A DNA stretch of 64,000 bases from Opisthorchis felineus (lineage: Eukaryota > Platyhelminthes > Trematoda > Opisthorchiida > Opisthorchiidae), in assembly GCA_004794785.1 (NCBI GenBank), contig SJOL01007277.1, forward strand, positions 17,908 through 81,907, in the 5' to 3' direction. Position numbers and translations under genes: made by a program. The notes below the pieces were generated by a model. That model had not been told where the DNA came from and did no database searches. It saw only the letters and a program-made list of their open reading frames with translations. This document shows, piece after piece, positions 49,970 through 60,400 of the stretch (positions are counted from its first letter, which is position 1; each line of letters starts with the position of its first letter).

Positions 49970-50193
49970 GAAAGGAAGAGCAAGTGAACCAACTTGATCT
50001 AGTTATCCGCCTGTACGAGTTGATTCGCTTTGTTGTTTGTCCTGATGGTCCACCAGTTCAGTCATACGCTGGAAGATGTCCACCTCAGCCCACCGAATAT
50101 TTGCTCACTTCACCTGACCCCACAACCTGTTATTTTTTCTGCCGTTCAGAAAAGTGCAATCACGGTTTCCTCACCGCATCCATTTCTCAGACC
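49970..50193 (+). CDS. Candidate internal exon, cysteine-rich
   Basis: The acceptor GTTTCGCCTGCAG and the donor ACC/GTGAGT are both strong, and the frame is open for two bases plus 74 codons, ending at phase 0. Five cysteines lie in the second half (VVCPDGPP, GRCPPQP, TTCYFFCRSEKC), a spacing that suggests a secreted, disulphide-bonded module such as a chitin-binding-like domain, but I cannot confirm the family. If the donor is not used, the frame ends at a stop at 50215-50217 with one more cysteine. Confidence 0.35.
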
Positions 50194-51263
50194 GTGAGTG
50201 GTTCACTCAAATGCTGAGGCCCCATACTAAGATATTGCAAACCAATTTGACGTCCAAATCGAGACCGTCAAGCTGATAGACCAATGAGCTGAAACTGAAA
50301 CGTGCTTTTGGTTTGCCGAAGCCAAGGGCAGGAATGCCAGACTAGTGTGCAAGAGCGGCCTGTTGCCTGATCTGCTTAAAAGCTCACACGTTACAGGCTG
50401 CAATAAAAAATAGGCCTCCTTAACGGATAAGCAGCGAGAGGTATGAGTGGTGGTGAACGACTACCCAATTCAATGGGTGGCAGAATGACCGGTCTACAGC
50501 GAGGGCCCACTGAAGTAATTATCAAATGAGACAGGAAGGATGTCCAGCGATAACAACGAATATGAGAGGCGTCAGCAGTCGCATGTTCTCGATTGTCTAC
50601 CCGACTCATCCCATCGTGTGACAGCCGATGTGGTGTGCACGCATTCCCTGTGTACGTCACAGCTGCATGTAGGCCAAAATATTGACAGGGCGCCAAAAAC
50701 TAGAGAAGAGGACGAGTGACTCAAAAGCCCGGCTGCAAAGTAGTGGTGGTTGGCACGAGACCAAGAGTGGTCCGAGTTCTAAGGAACAACTTGCCACACT
50801 TAATCCAACCCCCAAACTGAAGAGCAGTAGATTGCTTTTGAAGCCTTTCCAACTCAGATCCACGGAGAATTTTGTGGTTTGGTAAACTGTTCCAACAAAT
50901 ACTGTTTAGCTCGGCTGTGATATGCTAGCCGGTTCCGTCGTGAAGAGTATGAACCTTAGCATGATGCGACGGTTTGCGTACCTCACTAACCTTTTGAGCT
51001 GTATCAGAGGATGCCCATTCAACATCCACATGTGCCAGGTTGACCAATGGATCGCCAGCAGCAGCAACAACGGTAACCGCCGCGTACTTGCCGTACAGTG
51101 GTTATAGCTGCTAGTTTCATTCGGCGACGATTTGCGGGGATGGGGTAGACAGCTACGTATTGGAGGCGGTAGCTGATATAATTGATGCGTCAATACAGGG
51201 GTGTAAGTGGACTTAGAATCGGGGATATCAGGAAGGAAAGCCATGCACTGAAAGCAACGGCTA
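50194..51263. other. Unassigned, probably old repeat DNA
   Basis: Overlapping frames on both strands (50391-51364) show no recognisable domain. The stretch lies directly 3' of an RTE-type retrotransposon on the - strand and may be partly its tail. Confidence 0.35.
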
Positions 51264-51833
51264 GGATGCATGTGCACCACTGAGTGAGCGACTGGGCCAT
51301 GTCTGTCAATGTCTCTAACCATTGAAGTATCCCGTCTCGGGGTCCCCATCCAGCAAGACGACAACGCCCAGCGAAGCTAAGTTTGCTTCCATACTTCGTT
51401 GCAGTCATTGTTTGGTCTCTCCTGGCCCGTTTCCACCCTTCGCGCGGTTGTGTGAAAAGGGTCCTTCAAGGAGGTTGGTTAACTGGCATAAGGGAACACG
51501 TGACCAAGTCAGCGCAACCTATGGAGTGTGATCAGTCCATCTATCGTGGGTGACTTACTTCAGCATTACTGGTCCGGTGTTCCCACCAGACTCAGGCAGT
51601 GCTCTGAAGACATCGATGGTCAAACACTGAGGGATTTTTGACGCTCTCAGCGACCAGGTTTTTGATCTGCATAGTAATGTGGAGCGCACCACAGCATTGT
51701 AAACTCGACCTTTGACGGATAAGCAGGTATCACGCCTACGCCACAGGTAATGCATATTCACGAAAGCTGCTCTGGCTTTCTAAATCCAGAAAGAAATATC
51801 ACCTTTGGCTAGACTACCGAGAATGATACAACC
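51264..51833 (-). mobile_element. RTE-type non-LTR retrotransposon, 3' end of ORF2, broken
   Basis: On the - strand, peptides typical of the region after the RT in trematode RTE elements appear in order: GCIILGSLAKGDISF, KARAAFVNMHYLWRRRD, SVKGRVYNAVVRSTLL, then in other frames GWKRARRDQ, GRCRLAGWGPRD and WLETLTDMAQ. Several frameshifts and a stop make it non-functional. The 5' side stops at about 51833, where repeat copy B begins in the opposite orientation. Clade naming is from memory of such peptides. Confidence 0.72.
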
Positions 51834-51835
51834 GC

Positions 51836-52075
51836 GTGGTGACATCAATCGGTCACCTCATTCACTACATACGGCAGGACTGACAGTAGGAAACAGGCGA
51901 CTGCTGACATCTTCCAACCTTCTCCATTGTGATCCATCTCCCCTCCTGTTTTATTTGGTAATCACTCCTACGTAGATCCCAGCTGTGGGCATGTCAGCCA
52001 GGGACCTACAGAAGCGATGAATCGCACGCCACCGCTCACACCTACCGCTACGCATCCGTCATTCAGGTAGGGTAT
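51836..52075 (+). repeat. Interspersed repeat, copy B
   Basis: It is the second member of the family at 1-290, starting GTGGTGACATCA and ending near CGCTCACACCTACCGCTACG. It lacks the hammerhead-derived insert of copy A. It abuts the RTE fragment head to head. Confidence 0.55.
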
Positions 52076-52821
52076 GACCAATAAGATGCTTCTGCACGCA
52101 CCCTAAATATTCCATCGCTTGGAATGTTGCACCTCTGAAACCAAATACGGCCGGCATTACGGCACCCCCTCTTTCTAGAGGCTAGCGACCACGAACTTGT
52201 GGTGCTCCAACGGATTGCGTCAGTTTTGGTATAGCCTTAGGTTCATGAGCTAAGGCTTCATTACTCGAATGGACACCTGTAAACAGCTGACTCCGCTGTT
52301 CGAATTTCCACTTCGACAAAAAATCGCACTGGTCGGAATACTGAACCTTCTTCATTTGTCGTGTCGTGGGTCAGATCTATGGAGTCTAGTAATGCTACCT
52401 CCCAGTTGCCCAGGCCGGGGAAGTAGGTTTGTTCAAGGAACCGCACCTTGAAACTTTGACTTAAAAGCCTGACCTAAAGGCGGTGGGTTGCATGGTTTTC
52501 TTGAGGGACCCTGTTCGGGGCCAATCAACAGACAGACCCGTTTGGCTGAGGGCCTGGTTTAGCCCGAGGGTGCAGGGAGTAAGGCGCACGTCTTATTCAT
52601 GACGCTACTGCAAGTACCAGACGTGTTCGAAGCCTCATCGGGTTAGTAGTAGGTTCTTAGTGTGTATCAAGGGTACTGGAAAATTGGCCGGCGGTCACAG
52701 TCGACTCCTGGGCGATCGGAGCCGGCGGTTCTTAGAGCCGATGCTTAGAACATACTGGTTGCCTGGAGGAAACATGTTACCTTCACATTCCCACGGCAGG
52801 GGACAAAAAGACTTTACCTGC
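52076..52821. other. Repeat-rich spacer, nothing assigned
   Basis: The base composition is more GC-rich than in the TCF introns. No open frame of note and no recognised element was found. Confidence 0.35.
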
Positions 52822-53170
52822 TAGAGATGTCTCAGTGGTTAAGGCTCGAACCCACTGACTGGATGGTAGCTGGGTCGAACCCGACCACTGCACCTCAACT
52901 GCTTCTGTCTAGGCTTGGGCAACCTGGCAGCACCTCGACCCTCGTGCTTCCTTCAGGTGGCATGGCAACAAGGCACCGAAAGGGTGCTACGACTGAACCA
53001 TTATCTGATACTATTACCTGCTCTCTTCAGCCTTCCTGGCATGGTTACACCTGGTGGAGTGTAGCTTGTCAGTGTGGACCACAGGATCATTCCACTACTC
53101 AAGCCCGACCCTTACGGCAAGGTAGAAAACTTTTGTTGGGGTTACTGCTAATCATGACAACGGTAGTAAT
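52822..53170 (+). mobile_element. tRNA-derived SINE
   Basis: The 5' part looks like a pol III promoter: TCTCAGTGGTTAAGG as A box (about 52829-52843) and GGGTCGAACCC as B box (52872-52882) at tRNA-like spacing. The body then matches a sequence often mis-annotated as protein in trematodes, whose translation reads [20 protein letters not shown] and [11 protein letters not shown] 193-codon frame runs through it (52827-53408), but it should not be read as a gene. The 3' limit is approximate. Confidence 0.65.
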
Positions 53171-53429
53171 TCTTACTTACAACCGTCGCGAGTCACGACA
53201 CCCAGGCCTTCCTCTACAAAGCCGAAATTCCCCAAGACATGTCAACACTGGGAGACGGACTGTTATTCGAGTCGAGGGCTACTGTAATTCACGGCCCAAC
53301 TACCTAATACCTACGTCGGTGGAATCCTCTAAGCCCTTTAGAGAAACATCAAACCGAATCTTGAAACACGCTAACGTCCCAAGTTTCCTCATTCCCATGC
53401 CCTTCTAAGTATTGTCTTGGGTCCTGCAG

Positions 53430-53643
53430 GTGTGCGCTGTCCTACCCACAGCTCGTATGTACCGCCCAACTGGGGTCGCAGATCATCAGGCAGATCTGAA
53501 TTGGCGCCACAAACTATGCGTAAATTCAAATCTCAAGTGCTTTTACATCATGGAAATACGGCTTCATATGAAAAACGGGTACACTTAGAGACGTCTGTTG
53601 TCAACGAACATCAAGGAACCGATACACCAAGAGCCAGTAACAT
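53430..53643 (+). CDS. Candidate internal exon, unidentified gene
   Basis: The acceptor TTGTCTTGGGTCCTGCAG and the donor AACAT/GTGAGT are both strong. The frame is open for two bases, 70 codons and two bases. The peptide is basic and S/G-rich (NWGRRSSGRSELAP, MRKFKSQVLLHHG). A CAG acceptor lies only 28-31 bases beyond the donor; using it adds a short tail ending FWDGYPP and a stop. No family is recognised. Confidence 0.3.
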
Positions 53644-54117
53644 GTGAGTCTCCACGAAAGTACGCACACAGCAGGAAGCAAATAATTTCGCATGGTTTCT
53701 GGGACGGGTATCCACCATAAACCCTTTTCAACGATGAACGCGCGTTACCATTCTTACCAAGTGTACAACTCAAGCGCATCGGGATACTATCTCTGCACCA
53801 GCGGTACAATGAACACATGTTATCACATGCCAGTCTTCCCACCAAAAAACAGGAATGTTTGTTCCCTTGCGGGATTTACATTGTAGCTATCAAAAACGGC
53901 AAGAAACCTCAACATGCAACAACATAAATCAATTTTCCGGGTGGTGACTGGCTATTCAGCAACTAATTTTGTTCAACCGCAGAAATCTGTGGCAATCCAC
54001 GCCACCGCAACAACAGCCCGATGACGATAAGGTTGACCCTCGAGCCCGACCGACTGCAGGGTCGATTGATCACCCCCGAAGTGTAATCTACAACTCCTCC
54101 GTGAGTCGTGTGGTGCT

Positions 54118-54123
54118 TTTATT
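54118..54123 (-). terminator. Polyadenylation signal of the HINT gene
   Basis: AATAAA on the - strand, about 63 bases after the HINT stop codon, is suitably placed to direct 3' end formation. Confidence 0.6.
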
Positions 54124-54185
54124 CTTTCTGTTCCAATGAAATACAATGTTCGAATATGTATGAAGTGTTAACCCACAAAAGACAA

Positions 54186-54683
54186 TTATCCTGGTGGCCA
54201 CTGCATCTGCCTTCCACCAAGAACATGAAGATGGAGATGATAAACAGACTGGCATCCTTCCCTTCCATTGTTCAGCACAACGCGATAACCATTGGTTAGC
54301 CCTTTCTGTTTGGCCACACGGCTGCAAACTAGCATCATATGACCTAGAAGCTGAACATTTCCTAAATAACGGATGAGTAATCTAACCTGCTCGTCGTTGG
54401 GAGTTACAGAGTCCAGCATCGGAATCTGGATCTTGGGTATTACAAGGAAATGCACCGGAGCTTGTGGTTCGATGTCACTGAACGCCAGGCACTTCTCGTC
54501 TTCATAAATTATGTCGGCTTTTATTTCCCTGCTGATTATTTTTGAGAATATTGACGGCTTAGAGGTATCCCCGACCGTTTGTGCACGGTCTACCTCAGAC
54601 GACATACGGGCAGAAGCAAACCTAAAGCGAAAAACTCCGAGGCCCGTCAGCAAACGCCCCGATAGAAAGGAAAGGGCGTTCAT
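54186..54683 (-). CDS. Histidine triad nucleotide-binding protein (HINT), two coding exons
   Basis: HINT proteins are small purine nucleoside phosphoramidases that work as dimers. The coding parts are 54387-54683 and 54186-54350, separated by a 36-base intron; the spliced product has 153 residues. Family signatures are [30 protein letters not shown], and the C-terminal [20 protein letters not shown] with the histidine triad at residues 137, 139 and 141 and the conserved active-site serine at 134. The protein ends WPPG, as HINT1 does. Counting from Met27 (54603-54605) the length is 127 residues, close to HINT1. The extra 26 residues from the first ATG have R and hydrophobic residues and no acidic ones, like a mitochondrial presequence. 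The + strand frame over it is a shadow. A CR1 LINE relic lies upstream on the same strand, and an AATAAA lies downstream. Confidence 0.93.
   Translation of the reverse strand: MNALSFLSGRLLTGLGVFRFRFASARMSSEVDRAQTVGDTSKPSIFSKIISREIKADIIYEDEKCLAFSDIEPQAPVHFLVIPKIQIPMLDSVTPNDEQVRLLIRYLGNVQLLGHMMLVCSRVAKQKGLTNGYRVVLNNGREGCQSVYHLHLHVLGGRQMQWPPG
54351..54386 (-). other. 36-base micro-intron in HINT
   Basis: On the - strand it runs from GTTAGATTAC to AATGTTCAG. It is a multiple of three and has no stop, so retention would insert 12 residues ([12 protein letters not shown]) between DEQ and LLGHMM. All HINT proteins I know run directly through this point, so removal is the expected state. Very short introns are known from flatworm genes. 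Confidence 0.85.
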
Positions 54684-54855
54684 GGGTCAAGGTCAAGGTC
54701 TCAGCAGCGTATTCAGGCTCGACCGTTTCAGTGAAGCATTCAAGACGAAGAAAGCGAAAGGAGCAAGAGTTCATTATCGGGATGGGCTTTGATGACCTAG
54801 TAATCCCTCAGCTAATAGATTGGGCAACCTCGCATGTGAAACCTGAGACTGCTAA

Positions 54856-56366
54856 CTAATGTACTAATTTTTTTGGGAAGTCGAAAGATGTGGCGTCCGA
54901 TATGGATCCTTCGTTTTTGGCTTGGGTTAAACTGTCCATAAATGTGAGCATGTTTGTCATGCAAGAACGGTTTGGTGGGTCCATGTTGCGCCCGTGTATA
55001 TGCCGTTTTTGGTAGTTATGTGGTTTAAACTGAAGCGCTTCAGAATGCGTTCCATCAGCTTGCACGGGATGCTGGGGAAGCTAATATGTCTGTGGCTACC
55101 GGGCGAAAGTGGTCACCGGATTTGCAGATTCACGTGACATTTTCTTCCTTCCGGATAGAAGAAATGTTGTCTTCGTCGAGCGACTGACGAAACATCAGGT
55201 TGAAATGTTTTGGCCATGTAAACGTTGTTTCCTTCAGGACCCTGGCTCCCACATACCGAAAGGGGTTGTCTTGCGCAAGAGTACATGAACATCGCCCTCC
55301 GTGAAAGACCAAGTTGGTTAGAGGCTGTTCGTAGTTGCGCCTTGCCAACATTGAGTGTAACGAGGCCATTGCCGCAGGGTAAACGCCTGCATAATATTCA
55401 CTGTATGTTACAGATACCACTTGCGGTTTACCGTTTTTGTCCCTCAGGGGAAGACAGTTTGCTTGCTTTGGAGGTGGCGTCTTATTTACTTAAATAGCAC
55501 GTCTTTGCTTCTCCAGGCTACATTTAGTATCATGGCCTGGTTTCGTATGTTCCATTGGCGGATTTCTGATTTACGGTGGTCCCGCATCCCAGAAAATGTC
55601 AACCTGTGTTCCAGATCTCCTGTAGGTATATTTTTGAAGAATGGTTGTGACCTCATTTTCACAAGGTGCCGAATCCTTTTGGTCAGCTTCTGGCCGACAT
55701 AATACGCACTGGTTTCTTTGGGACGAATTTCGCGTCAGCTTCATGAATTTTCTGGACACTAGTTCTGTATATCGACTTCACTGAGGCTGGTCACATTTAA
55801 CGCTCGTCAAGAAGGATAGACATTCTGACATGTCTGTGTGGATTAGATCCCGAATCCACGTTTGTGGTTCCGGGTCCCTGGCCCAGTGACAGATGAAATC
55901 AAATGTCAGCAGACAGTGGTTACTCTGTCTTAGTGCGGACTTACTTATCGCTTGTTAAAAGGTGTCCTTCGACGGTGATAACCAGATTCGGTATGAATGG
56001 TGGTTGACCTGCGCGGTATCTGGTGAGTGCGATGGAGTGCTGGGTCCAAGCGCTCCGTTGAACGACCATAATCAGTGTCAAGGCAAAATGTTCACTAGAC
56101 ACGATACTCACAAAGTCCATCCTGGAGGCCCTAGGAGCAATATAGTCACCCACCAGCAAACGATGCTTGACGCAATAGCGGGAGGAGATTTGCCAAGGCG
56201 GTTGCATTGGGAACAGGCCGTCGACCGACGTAGTTGAGGGGCTATGGTAGGCGACGCCCGGAAGAAGAGCGTTGGTCCCATACAGCGGAACATGAAATTC
56301 ACGATACATCACAAAATGATGCATGAGATCCGTCGGACAGCTCGGTGAGGGTGGGCATGGCCGCAT
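54856..56366 (-). mobile_element. CR1-type LINE, endonuclease and RT remains
   Basis: On the - strand, from high to low coordinate, the order is that of a CR1 ORF2. Endonuclease C-terminus at 56366-55941: LLVGDYIAPRASRMDF (from the usual GDFNAP), SSEHFALTLIMVVQRSA, then TRYRAGQPPFIPNLVIT. RT N-terminus near 55300-55130: ARVLKET...LMFRQSLDE. RT proper near 55120-54856: FPSIPCKLMERILKRF, RSCMTNMLTFMDSLTQAKNE and ATSFDFPK. Many frameshifts and stops mean it is inactive. The catalytic YxDD block and 3' end are missing. Confidence 0.78.
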
Positions 56367-57092
56367 TTAACTGTAGAGCTGAGTTTCGAGTCAGCCAGCA
56401 AAATGGAATAATCGTCTATCAAGATCTCAGTACAAGAGGCGGCTGAGTTGCGCCAGGTTTTTCAGCGCATTTATGGATGACCGTTTAGTGCAGGCTGACT
56501 GACTGATTTTGGTGTTCGTGCTGAAAATACTGATACAGTTTGTAGACAAAGACTTCAAGTCTACTTCCACTGCGTTCAAGCAAATTCGCAGCTGATCCAA
56601 CCGACATCCGGGTTTTTCGCATCACAATGTCACTTGTAGACTGCACCTGCTTGAACTGACTCCAATGGTTTGTTTAACTCAAGCTAATTTGTCTATTTCC
56701 GTGCGCGCATTTTTGCTGCACAGGAGTTGCTACATAGCTCAAGGCCGATCGGTATTCGGCGATTGGAAACAATTTATCGGAAACTAGGACGTTTTCAAGG
56801 ATACCGCTTCATAGCTCAAAATACCTATGTCGAATGCATTCTTCTGCAGATTCTCTGTATGGTTGGTTTATGTAAGTGGGCGAAACTTCAATGTCAACAA
56901 TCGTCTTGAATTGGAAACAGCACCCAATGGAAAAGGATAACGCGGGTTGTGGAAAAGTGTAAGTCGATCACAATAGGTGAAGTTTGCAGATGGTTCTGCA
57001 AGTATACTAGTCTATGAAACTTGTTAGGGCCTACAGTGTTCTCGTGGGTACCATATATGCGAGAGCACCACTCCTGTAACTAAATGTCGATT

Positions 57093-57433
<341 letters not shown>

Positions 57434-60400
57434 AGAGCAGTGCTATACCTTTTTTTCGCTTGTGCCTTTCAGGTGAACGACAACCGCAGAACGACAAGAA
57501 CACAACCGACCCGGGAAACTTGGGCAAAAGCCTTGATCCTGTGTATCAGTCCGTGAATCCATAGGTGTAACCTACGTCAATCATGGCGGACAGCCGAGCG
57601 AACTTAGCCGACGCGCACGACTAGCAAACGCCCATCCATCTCGGCTGGGAAAAGTCAATGGTGCAACTTGGACAAAATGAAAGGTTGAATTTCATTCGGC
57701 ATTTTGATTATTTCATATGTCCGGGCGAGCAGTATACGGCCTTCTTGGTGCGTAGTGTTCACCTAGCTGTTGATATCCTGAAACTAACGGGAAATATATG
57801 TCATTTTATCGAAGTATCACTATGAAGCAGGCGTCTGGTAAACCAGGAAAATACTTGCCTCATAGTGCGACCACTTCAGTGGTGACAGTCGCGTGGAACC
57901 GTGCTTACGCGACGTCCACTTCAACGGCTGATTCGTAATGCGTTACTTTTTGCATCTGATGTTTGCTGAGTATTCGGCCTCAAGGGATAAGGGACTTGCC
58001 TGAAACGCATGCCTCAGTGACGGGCAAACAGGTTAGGGAATAGTGGGCTTACGTGCGTCAAAAGAAATCATCAACATCTTCACCCAACTGGCGCTCTACA
58101 ACAGTGGTCCTAGTATTGTGCTATTAAATCACGGATGTCGATTTGCTTCACCTTGGAGTCAAAAAATGCGGACGAGCACAGACTTCCGAGTCACTGTGTT
58201 GGGATTCCGTGCTTCAGTCCAGGTCAACATCATAGCATGCGTTCTTTGTGGACTGTTTGGCAAGCACATCTGTGCGCTTTCTAGAGGAACTGGTGGCTAG
58301 GCAACAAAAATAAATAAATCATATGCGCACTTTACCTGGGGACAAGCCTGAATGCCGTCAGTGAACAGCGGGAAAGGCTCGCCATCGCAACAGTCGACAT
58401 GATATAATAAGCTATTTGTCGCACACCAGTGGTCATTGCGACTAGTCGGCAGGCCATAAAGTCCACAAAAGCCAAATTTGGTGCCCTAAACCGCCATTAG
58501 GGTCCAGGCGCAGTATCTCCGACGACCGACGGCAGCTTGTCCGCCACAGACGTTGAGCCTTAGCGCAGCGGAACTTGCCCCAGAACAATCCATTTTCTAA
58601 TGACGGTTGTGGGCCTCCTGGGTTTCAGCGCCTGAAGTTTGTCTATCGCACCGTTGTGTTGCTTACCTGGTCCATGGAAAGTTGATGACGGTGGCTTAGG
58701 AACAAATGTAAGCGGTATATCTTGCTCCGGTGGTTTGCGACCAGGCAGCAAACGCTGGTGGATGGGGAGGTGACTTAATAAAACACCTATGGATACTGTT
58801 TCTTACTGCTTTGAATTCACTGGTCTCTGAAAACCGAGAACAGGTTAATACAAGGAAGCCACATTGCCCGGTGGACGGTCTACTTACCAGGACAAATGTC
58901 GACCGTCTGGGAGAACATGGGTGTTCGCACCAGGAACCATAATTTGGTTACTGTAGATTTACGTCACCTTGTTAGTTCCAACACAGCCTTAGCGCAGCAC
59001 TGGGGGGCGCGGGACCAAGTGCCACAAAACGAGGGGAGACTCGCACGTAGTCATTTGACGGACCAAGTCTATAACGTAGCCGTCCCTTCGGTCATAGTGT
59101 ACCATGTATGTGTATCACATTCCCGCATGAGCCACTCAGCGTACAGAGGCATCTTTTGTATGGCTTATTCGGGTGTGCTTGAGGGCTGCACCCGCTTTCC
59201 AAGCGGCCGTTGGCGTTCTCCAGGCGATAGTTGATCAAGTTCCCAAAATGGGCCGCCCCAGATTGTGCCTCCACCGCCCGCTTGAGGGTGACATACAGCC
59301 ATTGTGCAGTGGATTAAGAAGCGAATCCAGGGTCAGTTCGACACAGCAAGTATGGGTGTTGTCGGAGTCTGTGTGCTAGTATTATGGTGAGAAGATAACC
59401 TCCCGTACGGCATTATGTGGGAAAGCCATGCGGTAAAATGTGTCAGCTGTTCGCACAGTGTCTATGACCCAATTACACGCGGGTGCTTTCAACTGTCTTG
59501 CGCGTATGGGGATCGCACAACATAGCATCGCACGCGAACACTAATCTCACATCCGCATTTGTGCCCCCATTCTGTCCATGACCATAGTCGGTGCTTCTAC
59601 TACCATTTGCATGCTCAAATACTACATAATTATTCGTCAAGTATTCATTTCACGTAGTCATTTCTCAGTAAATATATCCTAGGTCATATCTGAAGCCATA
59701 GCACTGCAACTGTTAAGTTGATCTCGCGCCAAAACTAATCGGGAGGTTAGTTAAAACAAATTCCAAGTAACGCAAGTAATGCTAGTTCTTAGTCTGAGGA
59801 TAAGTGCAACGAAATGCAACAGTTTCACGCGAAAACCTTTACCCGGCGCACGGGTATTCAAAAAAAGTGCATCTTCCGGATAAGGCTCGGCGCCTGCACG
59901 TGGGTCGGGCATTGCGGGTCTCTTCCTTCAAAGGTCCATTGCCCTCATAATCTACTGGCCCGGCAGCACGACGAGTTGTCAGGCACTAGATTAACTGGGA
60001 GGGTGAGCCAGATGTTTTTGGTGGGTTCTTTCCAATATACCGTTCACCAAATTTCTGCGATGATATACACGTTTTGTAACAGGCACCATGGCCACTTGGA
60101 TTACGCCACCATTCGAAGGCATTATTAATCGACCCGCTGGAACGCACGATAGCCTGGCCCCTGACACTGGGCGATCCAGAATTCCTGCTCGAATATGTGT
60201 GGGCACACGCTGCTTCGTTTAGTGTCCGGAGAGAAACACGGCTCTCTAGTTGACTGCCGAGAGCACTATCGAAAGCCGTAGACCAGAGCACCGTTGATGT
60301 GGTCACAACCCCACGTACGAACTGCTGTCTCTGCACTAAACAAGCTGTCCTGACGCATGGCCGCTCCTAATGAACGATGGATTAAGGACCAGCTTGATGA

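Noticed and set aside
52827..53408. 193-codon + strand frame that could be called a protein
   Set aside because: Its first half is the translation of a tRNA-derived SINE with A and B boxes; the rest has no motif.
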